Assembly: GCF_025698545.1 (NCBI RefSeq)
Contig: NC_068567.1
Span: forward strand, 2,232,001 to 2,296,000
DNA length: 64,000 nt
Direction of reading: 5' to 3'
DNA from: Gossypium raimondii
Lineage: Eukaryota > Streptophyta > Magnoliopsida > Malvales > Malvaceae
This document shows, in pieces, positions 29,822 to 41,825 of the stretch. The stretch's first letter is position 1. Each line of letters begins with the position of its first letter. Under the pieces are notes generated by a model. The model made no database searches. It was not told where the DNA came from and was given only the letters and a program-made list of their open reading frames with translations. The position numbers were made by a program, and so were the translations under genes.

Positions 29822-30557
29822 ATTTATCTTTTCATATAATTATCTCCATTTACATCTCGAATTCTTAAATCAAGAAATAATATGTTTAAAAACGATCAAA
29901 TTCTTCTTAACTGTTGTAATAATAATATCAAATGATCTAAAATTCGATGGAATGTTACAAATAAATTTCTAATTTATGTTTGTATTAAATTTATATACTT
30001 AAATTAATTTTAGCCTATGGTGTAAGTTTTTTTAAAATTTAATGGTCAAATTTAATTAATAACACCATCAATTGGATTTTAAATTTTAAATCAAACACGA
30101 GACTAAAATTTAGTAATTAAAAGTGGCGGATTAAATTTTAAAAAATTGCAAAAGAGTACAAGAATTGGGGTATACTTAGAAAAATATTAAAATTTTCTTT
30201 TTCCTCCAATAGTAGAATCTAAAGTTACGCACCTTTATAAAAATTAAAAAGAGTTAATTATCCAAGATAAATATTAAATAATAATATTTACGAACTTGAG
30301 TGCATGAAATTTATTGTTGTTCAATGAATTTATTGTTTAATAATTACTTTTGTTTTGGCCATTGGGAAAATTTTCTAGCCCTTATAATATATATATCCAT
30401 ATTATTGGATGTGCTTCTTTTATTCAATTACGTTGCCTAAGGTTGCTTATTGCGATTATGGTAACTTGATGCATCATCCCTTGGCTAATTCTTCTCATTT
30501 TTAGTGTTAGAATCCTCCTCCTTAAAATTTGGCTCTCATGTTGCTTTTTGAGCATCA
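29822..30557. other. Duplicated spacer before peptide gene C
   Basis: It is collinear with 17190-17938 and 23130-23890; a section from about 30190 is also found at 60540-60896. No gene. Confidence 0.65.
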
Positions 30558-30764
30558 TTATGCCATTCTTCTCTTAAACACGTCGAAAAATCCAGTAGGA
30601 GCTTCTACTTCTGATTCTGGAGAAGTTGCCTCCTCTGAACTCAACAAAACCCTATCGACTTCCGGAGATGCTTCCTCATCAAAAGCCTTCTCCTCTTGTC
30701 CTACTACGAATTGGATTGAGAACACCAAAGCCAATGAGAACAAAACCAAAAAAACCTTCGCCAT
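30558..30764 (-). CDS. Small secreted peptide C (intact copy, unrecognised family)
   Basis: A 68-residue frame with a proper ATG at 30764 (AAGATGGCG context). It has a hydrophobic N-terminal leader, MAKVFLVLFSLALVFSIQFV, ending VGQ, so a signal peptide is likely. Then comes a Glu/Asp-rich middle (EEKAFDEEASPEVDRVLL), a Ser/Pro segment (SPESEVEAPT) and a basic end, GFFDVFKRRMA. There is no cysteine, no second membrane segment and no GPI signal. I infer a secreted peptide precursor whose conserved last 15 residues may be the active part. It converges on the UGT 3' end of the same block. A W-box core, TTGACT at 30889-30894, suggests WRKY control. I match it to no named peptide family. Confidence 0.65.
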   Translation of the reverse strand: MAKVFLVLFSLALVFSIQFVVGQEEKAFDEEASPEVDRVLLSSEEATSPESEVEAPTGFFDVFKRRMA

Positions 30765-30888
30765 CTTTTTTATTTTCTAAAAAGGTTAAGAAATAAGTAA
30801 AGATATATTTTTATTGATGCTTAAGGATGAAAATGAGATGAAATTTAAAGAGTTTAAAATGTGGTATTTTGGGCAAATTTATGGGTCG

Positions 30889-30894
30889 TTGACT
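30889..30894 (+). promoter_or_regulatory. W-box core upstream of peptide C
   Basis: TTGACT lies about 125 bp before the peptide C start and is preserved at the same place before copies A (18265-18270), A2 (19108-19113) and B (24211-24216). In copy D the site reads TTGATC (about 61229). Such a short core is common by chance; the positional conservation partly reflects shared ancestry. Confidence 0.35.
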
Positions 30895-31570
30895 AGTCCA
30901 GTGCCTAATAGCCATACATGACAAAAATACATATAACTTCTCTTCCCATTTTCAATGGCCATGTTTATCACTATTATTGGTGGGTTCAATTTACTTCACT
31001 TTGTTTCACTTGAAGACGTTGTGGGTGATCGTTGATGTATTTTAAAATCATTCTGACATTCTCTGTTTGCATCACCTGCACCAATAAAAAACACTCGTTC
31101 TCCTTTTATAGGTCAAGTTTTTTCCTTGAAACAACTTCGAACGTCACTAATTTCTGGACTAAAATCTAAATAGCTTTCTTCTTCTATATCGAATACTGAC
31201 TGTTAAATTGCCTTGGACTTAAGGTATGTTCTTCTACTTGTCTATGGTATCGATCACAGTACCGATTGTCAAATCGTTGTTTGGAGCTCGCTAGCTAGAC
31301 TTTAAAAAAAAAAAAAACAACAACCAAGTAACCATGCTCTTCTTGACATTTTTAGGACCCTAAGCGAAACAATAAATTAGGGTCCCTTTTTAAAAAAATA
31401 AAAAATATTATGCAACAAAATAAAAAAATTGAGGCCTTTTTTTCCGCCTGCAATAAATCGAAAGATTTAAATGGTTGAAATTTTCTTTTTCCACGTTGAA
31501 AACTAAAAAAAATGGGCCCCTTCCGGTCCAGGCCCTGGGCCCTAGGCGGGCGCAATCTCAAACTACCCCC
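30895..31570. other. Peptide C upstream flank with dispersed repeat
   Basis: It is homologous to 18271-18780 and 61235-61860. Near 31350-31560 it holds the repeat marked by ACAATAAATTAGGGTCCC and a GC-rich end (GGCCCTGGGCCCTAGGCGGG). No gene. Confidence 0.55.
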
Positions 31571-32393
31571 AGGGGTGAGCTTGCAAGTGACTTAAATAAA
31601 AATCTTCAGAATAGTTCAGTAATCATTTCTAAAGTCAAGTAAATAATTAACCATAATTCTTTAGAAAAATATTTGAACATAAAACATATAAAATTTTCTA
31701 TAATATATTATTACATTTTTTTAACCTTTTCAATAGTTATATATAGAAGGATAAAATGATAATTTAATCTCGTGGAGCAGGGTGCAGTAAACAATTACCA
31801 TAATTGCTCCATACTCACTATAAAAAAATAAATCCACCTCGCCCTTCTCCATATCCACTTTTTAAAAAAAAATTATCTCCATCTGGAGCGGATAGATTCG
31901 GAATCCATGGAGTGATTCGGGTTTTACCATCCTTAGTTACACATCTATACTATTACTTTAATCTCATTGAAGCCAATCTCACTGCCCATCCAAAAGGATC
32001 TGAAAGTTTCAAATGGTAACAACAACAATGGTTTAGATAAATGGATTTGTACGTGGATGTGGGTTTTTTAAATGAAAAATGAAAGTGAAAGTGTAAGTAC
32101 TATAGTCCTATCTAACATAAGTCATCTTGTTAATTGAGTTTTAGTTCGATTCGTAAGTTGCTAATTGCAACAACCAATAAAACATTGGTTTAAGCACAAT
32201 TAAATGCATTTTTAATCTGATTTAAGAGTTGAGCATGAATTATGAATAGAAGTAAGCATTTTTATATTAAAAAAAATTATGTTAACTCTTCGCGCATTTA
32301 TTGTTCCGAAATAATGTTGGAACACTATAAATATTTGAAAATGTTCCAACATCTCTATCCTTTCTTAATAGGAGAATGACAAATTAAATTTTT
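31571..32393. other. Intergenic block shared with 61861-62552
   Basis: GAGCTTGCAAGTGAC to GAATTATGAATAGAAGTAAG is collinear with the copy near the right end of the window, so the peptide-gene block and its far flank were duplicated together over at least 2 kb. No gene is supported. Confidence 0.65.
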
Positions 32394-32505
32394 CTAGAGT
32401 TGACTCAATGGTTGTATTCCTTCTTCATTTGCTAATTTGAGCAATCTGGTCCTCAGGGACAACAGGCTTTTTGGTCCCATTCCTGAAGAATTAGAAAATA
32501 GTAGA
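32394..32505 (+). pseudogene. LRR coding scrap
   Basis: TTTGCTAATTTGAGCAAT and GACAACAGGCTTTTTGGTCC give NLSNL and DNRLFGPIPEE, typical of extracellular leucine-rich repeats. It matches the tandem scraps at 38895-39255. It is too short and broken to be functional. Confidence 0.65.
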
Positions 32506-33310
32506 AAATAATTGAGTAATGACCGGACAACAGGAGTCATTTGCAAGTAAGCATGGCAAGACTAAGTCAAAGACTCCATTTGATAAAAACCCATGCATAC
32601 TATCGTTTCTTTGTTAGTCCTACACTAAAAACATATAATTTCCTAATTAGAAAATAAATCTATGAGCTTTGTCTCTAAATACATTGTGTTGTTATACACT
32701 CAATGTTGAGCTTTGCAAAGCTTTGGAGGGATTTCAAATTACTTAGAGATTAGGTTTTCAATAGATTGTGCTTGAGATAAATAATATGACTACAATTTAA
32801 TTGATTCAAGATGATTAGTTGAGTTCCACCATTCAGCTGTGTTACAAATTATTAAAGAAATTATTTAACGTCTTTGGATGATTAGGGTGACACATATATT
32901 CAAATAGGGTAATTGAGTAGTCGATGGATCGGAAGCAATGATATTTTTAAGGTGTCTAAGCAATGATATTTTCAACTTTTAGATAAAATTCTTCAAAAAT
33001 TATATGATTATTGCTCTGAAATAACCTGACCCGACTTAATCCAATTATAATTTTATCTTTGCTCATGTAAAAAAAAAGAAAGATAATAAATTTAAATAAT
33101 TGAAGAAAAAATAACAATTAATTATGTAAATCACCGATAAAAAAAATCTAATTTTCGACTTAAAAAACTATATGCTCATTGCATTTCAATTGGTTGGACA
33201 AACTTTGAAAGTGTAAAGGATTGAAAAGTAGCTAATATTATAAGACACTTCAACTAATCTGTGAACATCATTTTCAGTCAACCCAAAGTAAATTTCAGAA
33301 GAACCCCACA
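32506..33310. repeat. Intergenic block present three times in the RLP region
   Basis: The segment starting near TAATGACCGGACAACAGGAG is repeated at 42620-43060 and 58980-59760. The 42.6-kb copy is cut off where RLP-2 coding sequence begins. No reading frame is conserved. It is probably old RLP-flanking DNA spread by block duplication. Confidence 0.75.
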
Positions 33311-33984
33311 CTTTTTATCATCAAAATTTCCACCCATAAGTCATACGTGGTGTCCATCAATCCATCTCATGCAGTATTGATCGGGCAAACAGACTTAACT
33401 ATTTTTTAAACTGTTCAAATTAGTATTGTTAAATGTCTTTTTCCAAGGTGCCTACAGCCTACATTGTTAAATTTCTTTAACAATAGTAATTTACCCTACA
33501 GTATTGATACGACTTTCAAAATACCAACGCCATGGATTCCAAGGTGCCTACTGCCTACATTGTTTTCTCCTTCACATTTCTATATCATTTCGTTGATACT
33601 GCCTTTTTTTGCTCTTTCTCACATGATTAAGATATATTCGGTTGGGGGTCTTCTAGTTGGGGTTTGAAAATTACATCTACCTAATGCTTTGATTCTAAGG
33701 GAACGGCTGCTTTTCATTACGTCTTTTCTGCTCTTCATTCCTCTCTACGTGTTCAGTGGGAAGCAAAGTTGAGCTTCATGTAGGTTGGAAGATTGATTTA
33801 GTTTTCATTTGTCTCCTTATAGGCTAATACAAATAATATGAATTGTTAAAATGATTTATGAGTTAGATATATATATTATTTGAAGTGTTAAATATACAAT
33901 CATTTCTTTCACCCTTATATTCTTAATTTAATATGATGATTCACTCTAAATTTATGTTATTTTTTGTTAGTCTTGATGGTACTA
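33311..33984. other. Intergenic stretch
   Basis: The first part (CATCAATCCATCTCATG) resembles segments near 48540, 49070, 58030 and 60050. The rest is AT-rich, with two copies of CAAGGTGCCTAC(A/T)GCCTACATTGTT about 90 bp apart (33445 and 33540). No gene is visible. Confidence 0.5.
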
Positions 33985-34345
33985 AAAGCTTAAAATTTTG
34001 CGTTGGAGTTGTGACTCAAATTCTTTTTAAAATAAAATACAAGTGGTAAGATAGGGTGATCCACAAGGGCGAAGGTCAAGGTATGATACAGGTTGGACAA
34101 GAAGAATCCATATAGAAGTTTATTTCCACTGTTTGATATTGATTTGAATAAGATCTTTCAATCTTACTGCAATACTTCTATTTGAGGTTGATTAGAATAA
34201 GGTTTTCTAAACCTATAAATAGACATAGTTCATACTTCTTGTGTTCTAAACCTATAAATAGAAGAGGTGATTTAGCCTACGCGTGGTTTTCCTCCCGAAA
34301 GGATTCAACCTATAAATAGAATTTCAATAATGATAATAATTGAAT
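33985..34345. mobile_element. Copia-type LTR fragment (fossil)
   Basis: GATTTAGCCTACGCGTGG followed by TTTTCCTCCCGAAAGGATT is a phrase I associate with the ends of Copia-type or TRIM LTRs. ACCTATAAATAG occurs three times (about 34202, 34249, 34308). It is a degraded fragment without coding domains or clear borders. Confidence 0.5.
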
Positions 34346-34851
34346 CTATATTTTTAAATTTTAAAAAAATAAAAAATCATATTTTTAAAAATAAAAAATT
34401 TAAATTTAAACTTAAAAAAAATTAAAACATATTTTAACCTTCAAATATTTTACTGTATAATTGTGACTTCCACTTTATCTTTGTTAATTTCCTACTTATT
34501 TCCATAATCTAAACAGAGAAAACAAAGGACAAAGAAAGAAAGAAAGGAATGAATAGAATGAATTAAAATATTTGCTGGTACTCCTCCAATAAATAATAAA
34601 TAATTTATGCATCATGACTAACAGCTTTAAATAATAAATTATTATCCCTTGCTTTAATATGTTGGAAAAAATTGACCAAAAAGACTTAACTAAATTGGTG
34701 GAACAGTATTTTGATGGAGTCTGGATTTGGCAAAATGACTTAGAAATTGCATGCATTGCCGATCACTCATGAACATTGTTCTATGGAAACTACACGTTTG
34801 TGTATAAATATGTTGTATGCCAAACACAATCCTCCTTCACACCCACCAAAC
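34346..34851. other. RLP-1 upstream region
   Basis: 34560-34851 matches 49690-49987 upstream of RLP-3. It contains a W-box and a TATA box (listed separately). Confidence 0.65.
34672..34810 (+). promoter_or_regulatory. RLP-1 promoter elements: W-box and TATA box
   Basis: TTGACC at 34672-34677 is a full W-box core, about 175 bp before the ATG. TATAAATA lies at 34803-34810, 42 bp before the ATG, which implies a very short leader. Both are kept at equal spacing in RLP-3 (49808 and 49939). Confidence 0.5.
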
Positions 34852-37800
34852 ATGAACACCCTTCATTCCCTTATTTCTTCACTCTTTCTCTTCTCATGCT
34901 TCCTTCCTCTTCTCTTGTCTTTTTCACCTCCTCAAACTCATCTCCCAATGCAATGCCTTGATGACCAGAGATCTCCTCTGCTGCAATTGCAACATCATCT
35001 TTACTATGCCCCTCATTTTACTTTCTCTTCCAAATTTGACCTCTGGGATGTCAACACTGATTGTTGTTCTTGGGAAGGAGTCACTTGTGATGCTTATGGT
35101 CATGTCATTGGCATTGATCTTAGTTACAAAAACCTTTCAGGCAGCTTCCACTCCATATTCTATCTCCATCATCTTCAACACCTGAATCTTGCTGGAAACA
35201 ACTTTAATACGACTCTGTTTTCCTATAGGTTTGATAAACTCCAAAATCTAACTCATCTCAACCTTTCAAGCTCATGTTTCCATGGCCAAATTCGAGTGGA
35301 GATCTCACACCTAACAAGGTTAGTCTCTCTTGATCTATCCAATCAAGATGATTGCTATTGGAGAAATGGTTACTATTATAATTCAGCTACTTTAAAATTG
35401 GAGAAACCAAACTTCAAGACATTTATTAAGAATTTGAAGTTTCTCACGGAGCTTTATTTGGATGGAGTCGACATTTCAACTCAAAGTACTAAATGGTGCG
35501 AAACCACATCTCTTGTACTTCCAAACCTGCATGTGTTGAGTCTGTCAAGCTGTGGTTTGAAAGGTCCATTATGTTCTTCACTCTCAAGACTCTCTTTTCT
35601 TTCCAAACTTATCCTTGATGGGAACCCGATCTCTTATTTACCTCCCAATTTCTTGGTAAATTCCTCTCGTTTGGTTTCTCTCAGTTTGAGTGGCTGCAAT
35701 TTGAATGGGCAATTTCCAACCGGAATTCTCTTATTGCCACAAATTCAAAGCATTCACATTTCATCTAATGACCAACTTAAGGGTCAGTTGCCAGAATTTC
35801 CAGTAAACAATGCATTACTGAGTCTGTCACTTTTTGAGACAAATTTCAGTGGAAAACTACCTCAATCAATTGGTAATCTCAAGTTCTTGACTAATTTAAA
35901 GCTGTCTAGTTGCAATTTTTTTGGACCCATTCCATCGTCAATTGCAAATCTTAGTTACCTGGTGAACTTGGATCTAAGGTCAAACAAGCTTTCTGGATCA
36001 ATACATTCTTCTTTATTTACTCTTCAATCGTTGAAGACCTTGATTCTTGGAGAAAATCAATTGGTTGGGAAAATTGATGAGTTCCCCAATGCATCTTCTT
36101 CTTCGATTCAAGAATTATATATAGGCAATAATTATTTAACAGGACCAATCCCGAAGTCAATCCTTCAACTTCCAAGGCTTGAAGGGCTTTATATTGGAGA
36201 AAATAGCTTCAGTTCCATGAAGCTTGACATGTTTGTCCAACTCAAGAACTTAAAGGGTCTCCACTTATCCAACGTAAGCTTGTTAACTGAAAGCGACAAC
36301 AAAAGTCTTACTTTTCCCCAATTAGAGAGCCTAAGCCTAAGGTCATGCAACCTTACTGAATTTCCAGAATTCATTAAAAGGCAAGACAAGTTGAAATATC
36401 TTGACCTTTCAAATAATAAAATAAGTGGTGCAATACCAAACCAGGTGTAGAAGAAAAGTTTGCGGTATCTGTTTCTTGCTAATAACCATCTCTCATCTTT
36501 GGACCAACTTTTACCCAATCAGAGTTCAACTTCTTCACAAACCTCCTTGACTAGACCTATTTGCAATTTGAGTCAACTTAGAAATTTCAATGCATCTCAT
36601 AACAATTTGAGCGGCCCGATTCCAAATTGCTTAGGCAAAATGAATGATCTCAATTTGTTGGATCTGCAAGGAAATAACTTCAGTGGAATGTTACCAAAAT
36701 TTTCAAAAGCAACCCAATTATATATTCTCAAAGTTAGTGAGAATAGATTGGAAGGGAAGTTGCCTAGATCATTAGTGGAATGCACTCTGCTTGAAGTTTT
36801 GGACGTGGGAAACAACATGATGAATGATACATTCCCTTTTTGGTTGCAGAAATTGCCTTACTTGATGGTTCTAATATTGCGGGAAAACAGATTTTATGGT
36901 CAAATTAAACATTTCAAACATAAATTTGTTTTCCCAAATTTGGATGTGTTGGACATTGCTTCAAACCAGTTTTCTGGTGAACTATCCATTAATTTCCTTC
37001 AAACCACTCGACTAAGGTCACTCAAAATAGGTGGGAATAAATTAGAAGGGAAGTTGTCGAGATCATTAGCCAATTGTAAAGCACTTGAGGTTCTGGACCT
37101 TGGAAATAATATGGTTCATGATACATTCCCATTTTGGTTAGAGAAACTGCCTTCTTTGAAGGTTCTCATTTTGCGAGCAAACAGATTCTACGGCACAATT
37201 GCAGAATTCAACACAGAACGTGGGTTTCCAAAGCTACGCATATTGGACATTGGTTCCAACAATTTTTCAGGCAACTTGTCCATTGAATTTTTGCTAAGCT
37301 TGAAGGCAATGATGCAGTTAAGAAATGACGACAAAGCTAAGCTGGATTACATTGGAGAGGATTATTATCAAGATTCAGTAACAATTTTCAACAAAGGGAT
37401 TGAAATGTTCTACCAAAAAGTCTTGACAATTCTTACTTGTCTCGACCTTTCCAACAATAGTTTCCATGGGAGAATACCAGAAGAAATACAAATGCTGAGG
37501 TCACTCAAAGTGCTAAACTTGTCCTATAATAGCTTCTCCGGTGAAATCCCGGTAGCACTTGGAAACCTAAAAGATCTCGAGTCTTTGGATCTCTCACAGA
37601 ATGAGCTGTCAGGGAAGATTCCTCCACAACTTACAAGTTTAACTTTCTTAGCAGCATTGAACTTGTCTTACAACCAACTTGAAGGGAGCATACCACAAAG
37701 CAACCAATTCATTACATTTTCAAATGATTCCTACCATGGGAACCCAAAATTGTGTGGGCTGCCACTGTCAAGGAAATGCAATGAAGTTGGTCTTCCAATG

Positions 37801-37992
37801 CCACCACCTCCAAGGGGAGATGAAGAATCATGGTTATATGCTATGACTACTTGGAAAATTGCGTTGATGGGTTATGCTAATGGATTGGTCGTTGGGCTAT
37901 GTATCGGATATACAGGGCTGAATGAGTTGGGAAACAAATGGGTTGACAGGCTCAAAAAACACGGGGAAAGAAACAAAAGAAGATCTAGGTGA
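34852..37992 (+). pseudogene. RLP-1: Cf-9-like receptor-like protein, one internal stop
   Basis: One frame of 1047 codons, broken only by TAG at 36448 (codon 533), where RLP-3 has TGG (Trp) in an aligned NWLWKSSL context. Parts in order: signal peptide (MNTLHSLISSLFLFSC...), LRRNT cap with DCCSWEGVTCD, a long run of extracellular LRRs, an island near codons 829-850 (LDYIGEDYYQDSVTIFNKG), four last LRRs, a Cys cap (GNPKLCGLPLSRKC), an acidic/proline stretch (PPPPRGDEESW), one membrane helix with GLVVG (GxxxG type), and a basic tail (KKHGERNKRRSR) without kinase. Cf-9-like RLPs sense apoplastic ligands and signal through SOBIR1. As read, the product is a secreted 532-residue LRR fragment. An ATG-less open stretch upstream from 34747 is not the start. 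Confidence 0.88.
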
Positions 37993-38894
37993 CTCCATCA
38001 GGATTCATTTTTTTTCAAAATCAGCGGTTATGCAGTGCACCACCTTATTTCTTTTTTTATCTGTGGACAAAGTTAACTATCATATGGTATTTGTACTTGT
38101 AGCTTGTAACATTGACATTCGTTTTTCAGTCTCTTCTAATTTAATGTTACCATTTCGCAATGCAGAAGGTACTTAAAACAGACAGGCTCAAGCAAAAATT
38201 TTTGATGAAAATGGTAAAAGTGTCTAACAAATATGAGCATATTTTTCCTTAAAATTGTCTTTTCCTTGACATTGGCTTTATATTTTATCAAACACGTGTT
38301 GGGCTTTAGGTCCGGGTGTAAAGGGTGGACCTATTAGTTCGGGTTTTAGTGCAGTTCGACACTTGTTTTCATACTAGTCAATTTGTTCTTTTAATGATAG
38401 TTTTATTTCTTTAAAAAATATCATTCAATTAGACCTTGTATGTAATAATATGATAAAATAATAATTAAAACATAATGAAAGAAATAAGTCTTAGAATCTG
38501 GTATGCTTGCCAATGTTAGCCAAAGGCCAACAATATCTCATACTATTTTTTTTTGTTAGTCCAAAATTAAAATTTATTTACAGTTCAAGGATTTAATTAA
38601 AATTTTAAAAGTTTAGACCCATAGTTTAGGGACATCAAATGAATTAACCCTTTGGTAAATCTTAACATATTTGTGGACTAAAAATACGCATAGTTAATTT
38701 ATTCTTTTGGGGTGCTATACTTAAAGTTTAATTAAAAGATATTGTTAATGGTGCATTTTATATTTAAAAATAATAAATTATATAGAAACAATTATGATAT
38801 AAAATGGATCATAATTTGCGATAGATTAGTCCGAATCTAAAATATTTTTCAGCATCAAATAAAAGGGAAAAAATTCCAAACCCAAATATTGCTA
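37993..38894. other. RLP-1 3' flank
   Basis: The early part aligns with the 3'UTRs of RLP-2 and RLP-3. The acceptor-like TTTCGCAATGCAG at 38164 corresponds to the RLP-3 intron end, but the donor is weaker here (GCGGTTATG). From 38290 a repeat shared by all RLP flanks (GTTGGGCTTTAGGTCCGGGT ...) occurs, also at 44913, 53882 and 63284. Confidence 0.6.
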
Positions 38895-39255
38895 TAATTT
38901 TATTCCTACTTCATTTGCTAATTTGAGCAATTTGGTCCGCAGGGACAACAGGCTTTTTGGTTCCATTCCTGAAGAAGTAGGAAGCTTGAAATTATTGATT
39001 TTTCTAGAGCTGACTCAATGGTTGTATTCCTACTTCATTTGCTAATTTGAGCAATTTGGTCCTCAGGACAACAGGCTTTTTGGTCCCATTCCTGAAGAAT
39101 TAAGAAGCTTGAAATTATTGATTTTTCTAGAGTTGACTCAATGGTTGTATTCCTACTTCATTTGCTAATTTGAGTCCCGTCCCATACCTCAAGAAATAGC
39201 TAACTTTGTGAAAATATGGATGTTGAATCTACTTGGGAATAGCTTCAGTGGAACC
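38895..39255 (+). pseudogene. LRR scraps in tandem, left part
   Basis: Two and a half direct repeats of about 125 bp each encode LRR text such as DNRLFGSIPEEVGSLKLL. The last stretch (NSFSGT) runs to the GAACC at 39251-39255 that borders the solo LTR. LRR-like sequence resumes after the LTR at 41826. The repeats carry stops and are non-functional. Confidence 0.7.
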
Positions 39256-40525
39256 TGTAATTGCCCAATAATAAACCAGTATAAAAATAAAAATATATAA
39301 CATGAGCCCATTTTTGAATGTCCATTTACAAACAACGGACCCAATAGCCCAAACTAACCTAAACCTAATGGCCCAATGGCCCAGCACCTAAAGACAGTTA
39401 ACAGAAACCCTAGCAGCAAGCAAACCCCAGCGCCGCAGCAGCCCCAACTCCTCCGCGTATGCTGCGCCACGTCCACCACCTCCGTACGCCAGCTGGCCTC
39501 CGTACCTGCAAAGAAGACGAAGACAGCACAACAAAACAACAACAATAGGCCAGCATAAGAAAAAACAAAGGAAATAATAGAAAAAAATAAAAAAGGATAA
39601 ATGATTTTTGTAATATTCGGCAATATAAAAGCCGATTGATTCACTTTTGTAAATTTTTACACACAATATCAATACACAAAAAGAATCAAAAGCAAATTAT
39701 TTTGAGTTTTTGAAGGTGATTCTCCGATTTCCTTTTTTTTTCTTCTTCTTTTATTTCTTTGAATTTTTTTTTCTATTATGAACAAAAAAATAATAATAGA
39801 TTGATTTTTAAAAGAGTAATGGCAGATTTCATTTTCTGATATAATGCAAATCATTTTTGCTCCCCTACGAAATCCAAAAAGAGAGAAAGTGAGAGGATCT
39901 CACCATTGTAGGCGTCGTCGGAGTTCCCATTCATTCCGTCTAAATCAGAGTCGAAGGGGTTCGAACGATGAAGAGAGACATAGGTTTTGCGGCCTGAGTT
40001 TTGAAAATGGTGGGGGGTTTCAGGGTTTGAAGTGGTCTTTATATTGTCTAAAAAACGACGTCGTTTAAGCCCGGTTCCAATGGCTCCAAAACGACGCCGT
40101 TTGGTGGTTTATGGTTAGCACGGTGACCCGACTCGGGGAGGATCCGCGCATTTTTGTTGTGTGGTCTATTTGCGCCTTCGATCACTCCATTTTACTCCAT
40201 CTTTTTAATTTCATTTTTGTTTTTCTGTGAATTTCCCGCATGAATTTTGAATTTGTTTCAATTCAGTCTTGATCTAAACGCCGCGTTTTCAGGGAAGGGA
40301 GTATTTCCCGCTTGGTCCCCCAATTAATTCGTGCATTATATTTTGGCCCTCTGTTTTGTTTTATTCTCATTTTTTCCTTTTAATTTTGTTTAAAACTCAA
40401 TTTAATCCTCTTTGTTATTTGTTATTTTTTATTAATTAGTTTAATCTTCTTTATTATTATTATCATTGTCGCCACTAGCCTTATTGGTATTGTAATTATG
40501 TTATTTATATTTTATTTATCTATTT

Positions 40526-40558
<33 letters not shown>

Positions 40559-41825
40559 TACTTTACGTACTACACTTTAATTTTTTTTCATATATATTAC
40601 AATCATATATATTAGCATTAAATTTCATTATGTATTATTTTTAAATTAAAATATACTATTAGCATCATAAATTTTATGTATTATTAGCTTAAATTTATTA
40701 TATATTTATTTTAAATTCATTATGTATTATTATTTTAGATTTATTAGGCATTATTTTAAAAGAAAAATATTATGTATTGTATATATATATATTGTTCATT
40801 TTAAGACTTTGGCATATATAATTTATTGATTGTGATTTCCTTTGTTGCCACTGTTTTCTTAGTATACATTTTAAAATCGATTATTAATTCATTTGATGTT
40901 TAATTGGTAATATTGATGTTTGCATAATAGGATTAAAATTATTGTTGCTATTCTTGTTAACATTTATCTATTGCTTGGTCATTATTTTTTTAGTGTGTGT
41001 TCGGATTGCCAATTATCTCATACTTTACCATTCAATCGTGCTACATTAAAGATTACGTTTGATATCATTCAAGTATCGAGAGCATTTTTATTCAAAAAGT
41101 TTTTCATAAATAATGCGACACTCGGAGTCTGGGATCCTCGAAAAGATTGTGTCCTAACTTACTAGATTCCAATCTTCCTCGTTGAATCTAAGAAACCGAG
41201 TATCCTTTTTAATTAACACACAAATAAAAAGCTCATTCTCGGGAATTCGATACGTTGTATCCTAACGCATTGGATATGACATGTTATTTTCTCGAGACGA
41301 GGATTCTTCTAACAAATGAAAATAAAAGCAATATTCGATATTTAGGAATTTTGTGAAATCGAACCCTAACTTACTGGGTTTTGATTTTCTCATTTGACCC
41401 AAATAATTAGATATCCTTCTCAAAATGCATAGGTTTTAAAAGTCAAAAGATAAACTTAATTTTGAGGATTTAAAATGTTGCACTCTAACTTACTGAGTAT
41501 GACAATTTATTTCTTTGAAATAAGCGAGTCTCGTCATCCACTTCATTTTATTCAAATTTTCTTTTCAAAGGATCGTATTTTAAAATCTCTTCAAATTCTT
41601 GACACCAAGACGTTAAACAATCAATTCGGTACCAATTTTGGGCGTTACGAGGGTGCTAACCCTTCCTCGTGCGTAACCGACTCCCGAACCTATTTTCTCA
41701 AAATTCGTAGACCTAAAATCGTTTTTAAGGTGATTCGATCGCACCTCAAAGATCGGTGACGACTCCAATTTTTATTTTTAATAAGTCGACAACTAAATTT
41801 TTGTTTACAAAAAGTGGTTTCGACA
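39256..41825. mobile_element. Solo LTR, about 2.57 kb, probably Ty3/Gypsy type (fossil)
   Basis: It begins TGTAATTGCCC and ends GGTTTCGACA, so it has TG...CA ends. The direct repeat GAACC flanks it at 39251-39255 and 41826-41830. There are no gag or pol domains, so this is most likely a solo LTR left by recombination between two LTRs. It contains a TA repeat near 40525-40550. It lies inside an LRR pseudogene; the clean borders and intact target duplication suggest a fairly young insertion. Confidence 0.8.

Noticed and set aside
36189-36518. Minus-strand frame of 109 codons opposite RLP-1
   Set aside because: It is a shadow of the LRR coding sequence.
39376-40068. Several short frames within the 39.3-41.8 kb solo LTR
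   Set aside because: They lie in LTR sequence with TG...CA ends and a 5-bp duplication and have no recognisable domain; one is only opposite-strand low complexity.
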